Shown piece after piece: positions 32,911 to 44,199 of a stretch of DNA of 64,000 nt; position 1 is the first letter of the stretch; each line of letters begins with the position of its first letter. The position numbers were made by a program, and so were the translations under genes. The notes beneath the pieces are model-generated. The model saw only the letters and a list, made by a program, of their open reading frames with translations, made no database searches and was not told the origin of the DNA. The DNA comes from Prosopocoilus inquinatus (taxonomy: Eukaryota; Arthropoda; Insecta; Coleoptera; Lucanidae): contig JAYKNF010000013.1 in assembly GCA_036172665.1 (NCBI GenBank), positions 2,790,001 through 2,854,000 on the forward strand, in the 5' to 3' direction.

Positions 32911-35900
32911 TTGCCGGCCGGAGAGCGAACGAATCGACCTCCCCGCGCTCGCATTTTTTTTTAATCACAAACGAACATCCAAAGCCTCCTTTATTCATCT
33001 ATTTACGTAATATGTACGGTCGAAATAATGTTCGAACGCGTCCGCGCGGCGAAAGAGATCGCGTCGGCGGCTTTAGATTAGGTCACGTTCGACCGGCGGC
33101 GCACGTACTACCTCCGCCGCCGGGCCGACTGCCGGCGTAACACGACACACGCGAAAGAGTTCGCGCGTCGCTTTCAGGTTAGATCATTGTCGATAGTAAG
33201 CACGCCCCCCTCCCTTCCGACCACCGGTGCTCCGGCCCCACGACTGGCCGTACAGATATATAATATTACATATGTCAAGTGTCAAGGTTTCCTTACTGCG
33301 CGTGTCGCGCGATCGTTGCCAACCAACCCTCGTCGATCCCATCTTTTACGCGGCGGCAAATTCAAATGCAAATTCAAGTGAGCTCCGTCAAAATCTCAAC
33401 GCGTTCGGTCGAGCGTACACGCGACGGCACAATGCAAATCGTGAAGAATTTAACCGGCAAAACGACGCCGCCGCCGCCACCGCGATCGTCTTATAACCTT
33501 TTTTCCGATTACCGGAGTAACATCGGAGAAATGGAATTTGGAGGTTTTCAGTTGTTTTTAACACTTACTTTTTTTCAGTGGAAACACTTTTTCACTGTTA
33601 CACACGCGTTCGTGTCACATTTTCGATATCACCCCGTATATCTCTCGCCATGTGGTAAACGTTACGTTCGTAAAGCTACTTTCTTCTATGTCGGAAAGAA
33701 TTCGACGCGATCGATTTAGACCTTTCGCTTGATAGGCGACAATCCGGGTTTACGTTCGACGCGTCCGATTTCGATCATTGCAGCGCCATCTTCGATCGAA
33801 AAATCGAACCGACGCGATTTTCCGTCGCCGCTCGGCGAGACCTTTCGTTTTATGCGCGACAACCCGGGTTTACATCCGACGCGTCCGATTTCGATCATTG
33901 CAGCGCCATGTTCGATCGAAAAATCGAACCGACGCGATTTTCCGTCACCGCTCGGCGAGACCTTTCGTTTGATATGCGACAACCCGGGTTTACGTTCGAC
34001 GCGTCCGATTTCGATCATTGCAGCGCCATCTTCGATCGAAAAATCGAACCGACGCGATTTTCCGTCGCCGCTCGGCGAGACCTTTCGTTTGATGCGCGAC
34101 AACCCGGGTTTAGGTTCGACGCGTCCAGTTTCGATCATTGCAGCGCCATCTTCGATCGAAAAATCGAACCGACGCGATTTTCCGTCGCCGCTCGGCGAGA
34201 CCTTTCGTTTGATGCGCGACAACCCGGGTTTAGGTTCGACGCGTTCGATTTCGATCATTGCAGCGCCATCTTCGATCGAAAAATCGAACCGACGCGATTT
34301 TCCGTCGCCGCTCGGCGAGACCTTTCGTTTGATACGCGACAATCCGGGTTTACGTTCGACGCGTTCGATTTCGATCATTGCAGCGCCATCTTCGATCGAA
34401 AAATCGAACCGACGCGATTTTCCGTCGCCGCTCGGCGAGACCTTTCGTTTGATACGCGACAACCCGGGTTTACGTTCGACGCGTCCGATTTCGATCATTG
34501 CAGCGCCATCTTCGATCGAAAAATCGAACCGACGCGATTTTCCGTCGCCGCTCGGCGAGACCTTTCGTTTGATGCGCGACAACCCGGGTTTACGTTCGAC
34601 GCGTCCAGTTTCGATCATTGCAGCGCCATGTTCGATCGAAAAATCGAACCGACGCGATTTTCCGTCGCCGCTCGGCGAGACCTTTCGTTTGATGCGCGAC
34701 AACCCGGGTTTACGTTCGACGCGTCCAGTTTCGATCATTGCAGCGCCATCTTCGATCGAAAAATCGAACCGACGCGATTTTCCGTCGCCGCTCGGCGAGA
34801 CCTTTCGTTTGATGCGCGACAACCCGGGTTTACGTTCGACGCGTCCAGTTTTGATCATTGCAGCGCCATCTTCGATCGAAAAATAGAACCGACGCGATTT
34901 TCCGTCGCCGCTCGGCGAGACCTTTCGTTTGATACGCGACAACCCGGGTTTACGTTCGACGCGTCCGATTTCGATCATTGCAGCGCCATCTTCCATCGAA
35001 AAATCGAACCGACGCGATTTTCCGTCGCCGCTCGGCGAGACCTTTCGTTTGATACGCGACAATCCGGGTTTACGTTCGACGCGTCCGATTTCGATCATTG
35101 CAGCGCCATCTTCGATCGAAAAATCGAACCGACGCGATTTTCCGTCGCCGCTCGGCGAGACCTTTCGTTTGATACGCGACAACCCGGGTTTACGTTCTAC
35201 GCGACCGATTTCGATCATTGCGGCGCCATAGGAACCCCTTAAGTACACTTTTCCGAGTTTCTTTTCTTATATATGACAAGTGGGATCCGCTACGCTCCGC
35301 CCACTTGTGGGTATGAACAGAGGCTTGTGTGGACAGAGGCTTTGTATAGACGGAGGTTTCGTTTGGACGGAAGAGGTGAGAGCGCTGCGCGCTGTTTGGG
35401 CCGCTAGCCTTTGGGGGCTCGCGGCACCTAGGGACTTGGAAGAATGTTGGAAAACTTTAAGATTTGATTTTTCTAATTTTCGAAATTTTGAGTATTTTTC
35501 CCCAATTTTTTCAATTTTTCCGTTCTCCTAATTTATAATTTTTTTTTCGCCGTCTGGGTTGGCCTCGCTTGGGTTGGCGTCGGTTGGGTTCACCTTGAAC
35601 AATTTTACAACAGAAAGGGAAGGAAAGTTTAAGAAAAAGTGAGAAAAATTGTTAGAAAACTTAAGAAATCGGTTTCCTTAATTTTTAGAATTTTTTCCAT
35701 TTTTTTTCGATTTTTTTCAATTTTTTCTCGAAATTTACTACATTTTTCCCTAATTCTTTAAATTTTTTCGTTTACTTTAAAATAAAATTTTTCTGTCATC
35801 TGGGTTGACCTCGCTTGGGTTGGCGCCGTTTGAGTTGACCTTGAACAATTAAAAAAAAAAAGAGTTAAGGAATATGTAAGAGAAAGTGATGAAATGTTTT

Positions 35901-36352
35901 AAAAAAGTTGGGAAACTTAAGAAATCCGTTTCCCTAATTTTTAGAATTCTTGTCGATTTTTCTCGATTTTTTTAAATTTCCCCCCGAAATTTTGAATATT
36001 TTTCCCCAATTTTTTCAATTTTTCCGTTCTCCTAATTTTTAAATTTTTTTTCGCCGTCTGGGTTGGCCTCGCTTGGGTTGGCGTCGGTTGGGTTGACCTT
36101 GAACAATTTTCGAAAAAAAGTGAAGGAAAATGTAAGAAGTGATGAAATGTTTTAAAAAAGTTGGGAAACTTAAGAAATCCGTTTCCCTAATTTTTAGAAT
36201 TCTTGTCGATTTTTCTCGATTTTTTTAAATTTCCCCCCGAAATTTTGAATATTTTTCCCCAATTTGTTCAATTTTTCCGTTCTCTTAATTTTTAATTTTT
36301 TAAAATTTTTATCGATTTTTTTCAATTTTTTCCCTTAAATTTCCCGCTTTAA
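32911..36352 (+). repeat. Unit 12, 12-monomer class, gamma leader
   Basis: A 32911-33719 is the gamma haplotype (GAAATAATG, CTACCTCC, ATAGTAAG, 12-bp duplication ending AAGTG, CTCAACGCG, CCGCCACCG). B is 33720-35229 and C/D 35230-36352. The array head matches unit 16 and its tail matches unit 5. Confidence 0.95.
33720..35229 (+). repeat. 120-bp array, unit 12: 12 full monomers + terminal copy
   Basis: The head (TTTCGCTTGATAGG, then TTTACATCCG, then a GATATGC monomer and TTTAGGTTC) equals unit 16 monomers 1-4. Monomers 6-12 equal unit 5 monomers 2-8. Monomer 5 is a hybrid, with TTTAGG on its left and GCGTTCGATT on its right. Confidence 0.97.
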
Positions 36353-38944
36353 TTGCCGGCCGGAGAGCGAACGAATCGACCTCCCCGCGCCCGCATTTTT
36401 TTTTTAATCACAAACGAACATCCAAAGCCTCCTTTATTCATCTATTTACGTAATATGTACGGTCGAAATTATGTTCGAACGCGTCCGCGCGGCGAAAGAG
36501 ATCGCGTCGGCGGCTTTAGATTAGGTCACGTTCGACCGGCGGCGCACGTACTCCCTCCGCCGCCGGGCCGACTGCCGGCGTAACACGACACACGCGAAAG
36601 AGTTCGCGCGTCGCTTTCAGGTTAGATCACTGTCGATAGGCAGCACGCCCCCCCTCCCTTCCGACCACCGGTGCTCCGGCCCCACGACTGGCCGTACAGA
36701 TATATAATATTACATATGTCAAGTGTCAAGGTTTCCTTACTGCGCGTGTCGCGCGATCGTTGCCAACCAACCCTCGTCGATCCCATCTTTTACGCGGCGG
36801 CAAATTCAAATGAGCTCCGTCAAAATCTCGACGCGTTCGGTCGAGCGTACACGCGACAGCACAATGCAAATCGTGAAGAATTTAACCGGCAAAACGACGC
36901 CGCCGCCGCCGCCGCGATCGTCTTATAACCTTTTTTCCGATTACCGGAGTAACATCGGAGAAATGGAATTTGGAGGTTTTCAGTTGTTTTTAACACTTAC
37001 TTTTTTTCAGTGGAAACACTTTTTCACTGTTACACACGCGATCGTGTCACATTTTCGATATCGCCCCGTATATCTCTCGCCATGTGGTAAACGTTACGTT
37101 CGTAAAGCTACTTTCTTCTACGTCGGAAAGAATTCGACGCGATCGATTTAGACCTTTCGTTTGATAGGCGACAATCCGGGTTTACGTTCGACGCGTCCGA
37201 TTTCGATCATTGCAGCGCCATCTTCGATCGAAAAATCGAACCGACGCGATTTTCCGTCGCCGCTCGGCGAGACCTTTCGTTTGATACGCGACAACCCGGG
37301 TTTACGTTCGACGCGTCCGATTTCGATCATTGCAGCGCCATCTTCGATCGAAAAATCGAACCGACGCGATTTTCCGTCGCCGCTCGGCGAGACCTTTCGT
37401 TTGATGCGCGACAACCCGGGTTTACGTTCGACGCGTCCAGTTTTGATCATTGCAGCGCCATCTTCGATCGAAAAATAGAACCGACGCGATTTTCCGTCGC
37501 CGCTCGGCGAGACCTTTCGTTTGATACGCGACAACCCGGGTTTACGTTCGACGCGTCCGATTTCGATCATTGCAGCGCCATCTTCCATCGAAAAATCGAA
37601 CCGACGCGATTTTCCGTCGCCGCTCGGCGAGACCTTTCGTTTGATACGCGACAATCCGGGTTTACGTTCGACGCGTCCGATTTCGATCATTGCAGCGCCA
37701 TCTTCGATCGAAAAATCGAACCGACGCGATTTTCCGTCGCCGCTCGGCGAGACCTTTCGTTTGATACGCGACAACCCGGGTTTACGTTCTACGCGACCGA
37801 TTTCGATCATTGCGGCGCCATAGGAACCCCTTAAGTACACTTTTCCGAGTTTCTTTTCTTATATATGACAAGTGGGATCCGCTACGCTCCGCCCACTTGT
37901 GGGTATGAACAGAGGCTTGTGTGGACAGAGGCTTTGTATAGACGGAGGTTTCGTTTGGACGGAAGAGGTGAGAGCGCTGCGCGCTGTTTGGGCCGCTAGC
38001 CTTTGGGGGCTCGCGGCACCTAGGGACTTGGAAGAATGTTGGAAAACTTTAAGATTTGATTTTTCTAATTTTCGAAATTTTGAGTATTTTTCCCCAATTT
38101 TTTCAATTTTTCCGTTCTCCTAATTTATAATTTTTTTTTCGCCGTCTGGGTTGGCCTCGCTTGGGTTGGCGTCGGTTGGGTTCACCTTGAACAATTTTAC
38201 AACAGAAAGGGAAGGAAAGTTTAAGAAAAAGTGAGAAAAATTGTTAGAAAACTTAAGAAATCGGTTTCCTTAATTTTTAGAATTTTTTCCATTTTTTTTC
38301 GATTTTTTTCAATTTTTTCTCGAAATTTACTACATTTTTCCCTAATTCTTTAAATTTTTTCGTTTACTTTAAAATAAAATTTTTCTGTCATCTGGGTTGA
38401 CCTCGCTTGGGTTGGCGCCGTTTGAGTTGACCTTGAACAATTAAAAAAAAAAAGAGTTAAGGAATATGTAAGAGAAAGTGATGAAATGTTTTAAAAAAGT
38501 TGGGAAACTTAAGAAATCCGTTTCCCTAATTTTTAGAATTCTTGTCGATTTTTCTCGATTTTTTTAAATTTCCCCCCGAAATTTTGAATATTTTTCCCCA
38601 ATTTTTTCAATTTTTCCGTTCTCCTAATTTTTAAATTTTTTTTCGCCGTCTGGGTTGGCCTCGCTTGGGTTGGCGTCGGTTGGGTTGACCTTGAACAATT
38701 TTCGAAAAAAAGTGAAGGAAAATGTAAGAAGTGATGAAATGTTTTAAAAAAGTTGGGAAACTTAAGAAATCCGTTTCCCTAATTTTTAGAATTCTTGTCG
38801 ATTTTTCTCGATTTTTTTAAATTTCCCCCCGAAATTTTGAATATTTTTCCCCAATTTGTTCAATTTTTCCGTTCTCTTAATTTTTAATTTTTTAAAATTT
38901 TTATCGATTTTTTTCAATTTTTTCCCTTAAATTTCCCGCTTTAA
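36353..38944 (+). repeat. Unit 13, 5-monomer class
   Basis: A 36353-37151 (alpha), B 37152-37821, C/D 37822-38944. Its C/D block carries the AGATTTGAT variant of unit 9 and its array is that of unit 9 minus one monomer. It begins the second copy of the roughly 10.5-kb block. Confidence 0.95.
37152..37821 (+). repeat. 120-bp array, unit 13: 5 full monomers + terminal copy
   Basis: GATAGGC head, one plain monomer, then the AATAGAAC / CTTCCATCG / plain trio and the partial copy. Confidence 0.97.
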
Positions 38945-41296
38945 TTGCCGGCCGGAGAGCGAACGAATCGACCTCCCCGCGCCCGCATTTTTTTTTTAAT
39001 CACAAACGAACATCCAAAGCCTCCTTTATTCATCTATTTACGTAATATGTACGGTCGAAATTATGTTCGAACGCGTCCGCGCGGCGAAAGAGATCGCGTC
39101 GGCGGCTTTAGATTAGGTCACGTTCGACCGGCGGCGCACGTACTCCCTCCGCCGCCGGGCCGACTGCCGGCGTAACACGACACACGCGAAAGAGTTCGCG
39201 CGTCGCTTTCAGGTTAGATCACTGTCGATAGGCAGCACGCCCCCCCTCCCTTCCGACCACCGGTGCTCCGGCCCCACGACTGGCCGTACAGATATATAAT
39301 ATTACATATGTCAAGTGTCAAGGTTTCCTTACTGCGCGTGTCGCGCGATCGTTGCCAACCAACCCTCGTCGATCCCATCTTTTACGCGGCGGCAAATTCA
39401 AATGAGCTCCGTCAAAATCTCGACGCGTTCGGTCGAGCGTACACGCGACAGCACAATGCAAATCGTGAAGAATTTAACCGGCAAAACGACGCCGCCGCCG
39501 CCGCCGCGATCGTCTTATAACCTTTTTTCCGATTACCGGAGTAACATCGGAGAAATGGAATTTGGAGGTTTTCAGTTGTTTTTAACACTTACTTTTTTTC
39601 AGTGGAAACACTTTTTCACTGTTACACACGCGATCGTGTCACATTTTCGATATCGCCCCGTATATCTCTCGCCATGTGGTAAACGTTACGTTCGTAAAGC
39701 TACTTTCTTCTACGTCGGAAAGAATTCGACGCGATCGATTTAGACCTTTCGTTTGATAGGCGACAATCCGGGTTTACGTTCGACGCGTCCGATTTCGATC
39801 ATTGCAGCGCCATCTTCGATCGAAAAATCGAACCGACGCGATTTTCCGTCGCCGCTCGGCGAGACCTTTCGTTTGATCCGCGACAATCCGGGTTTACGAT
39901 CGACGCGTTCGATTTCGATCATTGCAGCGCCATCTTCGATGGAAAAATCGAACCGACGCGATTTTCCGTCGCCGCTCGGCGAGACCTTTCGTTTGATACG
40001 CGACAACCCGGGTTTACGTTCGACGCGTCCGATTTCGATCATTGCAGCGCCATCTTCGATCGAAAAATCGAACCGACGCGATTTTCCGTCGCCGCTCGGC
40101 GAGACCTTTCGTTTGATACGCGACAACCCGGGTTTACGTTCTACGCGACCGATTTCGATCATTGCGGCGCCATAGGAACCCCTTAAGTACACTTTTCCGA
40201 GTTTCTTTTCTTATATATGACAAGTGGGATCCGCTACGCTCCGCCCACTTGTGGGTATGAACAGAGGCTTGTGTGGACAGAGGCTTTGTATAGACGGAGG
40301 TTTCGTTTGGACGGAAGAGGTGAGAGCGCTGCGCGCTGTTTGGGCCGCTAGCCTTTGGGGGCTCGCGGCACCTAGGGACTTGGAAGAATGTTGGAAAACT
40401 TTAAGAATTGATTTTTCTAATTTTCGAAATTTTGAGTATTTTTCCCCAATTTTTTCAATTTTTCCGTTCTCCTAATTTATAAATTTTTTTTCGCCGTCTG
40501 GGTTGGCCTCGCTTGGGTTGGCGTCGGTTGGGTTCACCTTGAACAATTTTAGAACAGAAAGGGAAGGAAAGTTTAAGAAAAAGTGAGGAAAATTGTTGGA
40601 AAACTTGAGAAATAGGTTTCCTTAATTTTTAGAATTTTTTCCATTTTTTTTCGATTTTTTTCAATTTTTTCTCGAAATTTACTACATTTTTCCCTAATTC
40701 TTTAAATTTTTTCGTTTTCTTTAAAATAAAATTTTTCTGTCATCTGGGTTGGCCTCGCTTGGGTTGGCGCCGTTTGAGTTGACCTTGAACAATTAAAAAA
40801 AAAAAGAGTTAAGGAATATGTAAGAGAAAGTGATGAAATGTTTTAAAAAAGTTGGGAAACTTAAGAAATCCGTTTCCCTAATTTTTAGAATTCTTGTCGA
40901 TTTTTCTCGATTTTTTTAAATTTCCCCCCGAAATTTTGAATATTTTTCCCCAATTTTTTCAATTTTTCCGTTCTCCTAATTTTTAAATTTTTTTTCGCCG
41001 TCTGGGTTGGCCTCGCTTGGGTTGGCGTCGGTTGGGTTGACCTTGAACAATTTTCGAAAAAAAGTGAAGGAAAATGTAAGAAGTGATGAAATGTTTTAAA
41101 AAAGTTGGGAAACTTAAGAAATCCGTTTCCCTAATTTTTAGAATTCTTGTCGATTTTTCTCGATTTTTTTAAATTTCCCCCCGAAATTTTGAATATTTTT
41201 CCCCAATTTGTTCAATTTTTCCGTTCTCTTAATTTTTAATTTTTTAAAATTTTTATCGATTTTTTTCAATTTTTTCCCTTAAATTTCCCGCTTTAA
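38945..41296 (+). repeat. Unit 14, minimal 3-monomer class
   Basis: A 38945-39743 (alpha), B 39744-40173, C/D 40174-41296. It shares GTGAGGAAAATTG in the first D monomer with unit 10, 10,476 bp upstream. Confidence 0.95.
39744..40173 (+). repeat. 120-bp array, unit 14: 3 full monomers + terminal copy
   Basis: Minimal array, same variants as unit 2. Confidence 0.97.
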
Positions 41297-43394
41297 TTGC
41301 CGGCCGGAGAGCGAACGAATCGACCTCCCCGCGCCCGCATTTTTTTTTTAATCACAAACGAACATCCAAAGCCTCCTTTATTCATCTATTTACGTAATAT
41401 GTACGGTCGAAATTATGTTCGAACGCGTCCGCGCGGCGAAAGAGATCGCGTCGGCGGCTTTAGATTAGGTCACGTTCGACCGGCGGCGCACGTACTCCCT
41501 CCGCCGCCGGGCCGACTGCCGGCGTAACACGACACACGCGAAAGAGTTCGCGCGTCGCTTTCAGGTTAGATCACTGTCGATAGGCAGCACGCCCCCCCTC
41601 CCTTCCGACCACCGGTGCTCCGGCCCCACGACTGGCCGTACAGATATATAATATTACATATGTCAAGTGTCAAGGTTTCCTTACTGCGCGTGTCGCGCGA
41701 TCGTTGCCAACCAACCCTCGTCGATCCCATCTTTTACGCGGCGGCAAATTCAAATGAGCTCCGTCAAAATCTCGACGCGTTCGGTCGAGCGTACACGCGA
41801 CAGCACAATGCAAATCGTGAAGAATTTAACCGGCAAAACGACGCCGCCGCCGCCGCCGCGATCGTCTTATAACCTTTTTTCCGATTACCGGAGTAACATC
41901 GGAGAAATGGAATTTGGAGGTTTTCAGTTGTTTTTAACACTTACTTTTTTTCAGTGGAAACACTTTTTCACTGTTACACACGCGATCGTGTCACATTTTC
42001 GATATCGCCCCGTATATCTCTCGCCATGTGGTAAACGTTACGTTCGTAAAGCTACTTTCTTCTACGTCGGAAAGAATTCGACGCGATCGATTTAGACCTT
42101 TCGTTTGATAGGCGACAATCCGGGTTTACGTTCGACGCGTCCGATTTCGATCATTGCAGCGCCATCTTCGATCGAAAAATCGAACCGACGCGATTTTCGT
42201 CGCCGCTCGGCGAGACCTTTCGTTTGATCCGCGACAATCCGGGTTTACGATCGACGCGTTCGATTTCGATCATTGCAGCGCCATCTTCGATGGAAAAATC
42301 GAACCGACGCGATTTTCCGTCGCCGCTCGGCGAGACCTTTCGTTTGATACGCGACAACCCGGGTTTACGTTCGACGCGTCCGATTTCGATCATTGCAGCG
42401 CCATCTTCGATCGAAAAATCGAACCGACGCGATTTTCCGTCGCCGCTCGGCGAGACCTTTCGTTTGATACGCGACAACCCGGGTTTACGTTCTACGCGAC
42501 CGATTTCGATCATTGCGGCGCCATAGGAACCCCTTAAGTACACTTTTCCGAGTTTCTTTTCTTATATATGACAAGTGGGATCCGCTACGCTCCGCCCACT
42601 TGTGGGTATGAACAGAGGCTTGTGTGGACAGAGGCTTTGTATAGACGGAGGTTTCGTTTGGACGGAAGAGGTGAGAGCGCTGCGCGCTGTTTGGGCCGCT
42701 AGCCTTTGGGGGCTCGCGGCACCTAGGGACTTGGAAGAATGTTGGAAAACTTTAAGAATTGATTTTTCTAATTTTCGAAATTTTGAGTATTTTTCCCCAA
42801 TTTTTTCAATTTTTCCGTTCTCCTAATTTATAAATTTTTTTTCGCCGTCTGGGTTGGCCTCGCTTGGGTTGGCGTCGGTTGGGTTCACCTTGAACAATTT
42901 TAGAACAGAAAGGGAAGGAAAGTTTAAGAAAAAGTGAGAAAAATTGTTGGAAAACTTGAGAAATAGGTTTCCTTAATTTTTAGAATTTTTTCCATTTTTT
43001 TTCGATTTTTTTCAATTTTTTCTCGAAATTTACTACATTTTTCCCTAATTCTTTAAATTTTTTCGTTTTCTTTAAAATAAAATTTTTCTGTCATCTGGGT
43101 TGGCCTCGCTTGGGTTGGCGCCGTTTGAGTTGACCTTGAACAATTAAAAAAAAAAAGAGTTAAGGAATATGTAAGAGAAAGTGATGAAATGTTTTAAAAA
43201 AGTTGGGAAACTTAAGAAATCCGTTTCCCTAATTTTTAGAATTCTTGTCGATTTTTCTCGATTTTTTTAAATTTCCCCCCGAAATTTTGAATATTTTTCC
43301 CCAATTTGTTCAATTTTTCCGTTCTCTTAATTTTTGATTTTTTTAAATTTTTATCGATTTTTTTCAATTTTTTCCCTTAAATTTCCCGCTTTAA
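41297..43394 (+). repeat. Unit 15, minimal B array, shortened D, 1-bp deletion
   Basis: A 41297-42095 (alpha), B 42096-42524, C/D 42525-43394 (870 bp, two G-rich boxes). One C is missing near 42198 (GATTTTCGTCG). This is the only single-base indel inside any of the 22 B arrays. Confidence 0.95.
42096..42524 (+). repeat. 120-bp array, unit 15: 3 monomers (one of 119 bp) + terminal copy
   Basis: Minimal array whose first monomer lost one C near 42198. The loss breaks the 3-bp phase that all the other arrays keep. Confidence 0.97.
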
Positions 43395-44199
43395 TTGCCG
43401 GCCGGAGAGCGAACGAATCGACCTCCCCGCGCTCGCATTTTTTTTTAATCACAAACGAACATCCAAAGCCTCCTTTATTCATCTATTTACGTAATATGTA
43501 CGGTCGAAATAATGTTCGAACGCGTCCGCGCGGCGAAAGAGATCGCGTCGGCGGCTTTAGATTAGGTCACGTTCGACCGGCGGCGCACGTACTACCTCCG
43601 CCGCCGGGCCGACTGCCGGCGTAACACGACACACGCGAAAGAGTTCGCGCGTCGCTTTCAGGTTAGATCATTGTCGATAGTAAGCACGCCCCCCTCCCTT
43701 CCGACCTCCGGTGCTCCGGCCCCACGACTGGCCGTACAGATATATAATATTACATATGTCAAGTGTCAAGGTTTCCTTACTGCGCGTGTCGCGCGATCGT
43801 TGCCAACCAACCCTCGTCGATCCCATCTTTTACGCGGCGGCAAATTCAAATGCAAATTCAAGTGAGCTCCGTCAAAATCTCAACGCGTTCGGTCGAGCGT
43901 ACACGCGACGGCACAATGCAAATCGTGAAGAATTTAACCGGCAAAACGACGCCGCCGCCGCCACCGCGATCGTCTTATAACCTTTTTTCCGATTACCGGA
44001 GTAACATCGGAGAAATGGAATTTGGAGGTTTTCAGTTGTTTTTAACACTTACTTTTTTTCAGTGGAAACACTTTTTCACTGTTACACACGCGTTCGTGTC
44101 ACATTTTCGATATCACCCCGTGTATCTCTCGCCATGTGGTAAACGTTACGTTCGTAAAGCTACTTTCTTCTATGTCGGAAAGAATTCGACGCGATCGAT

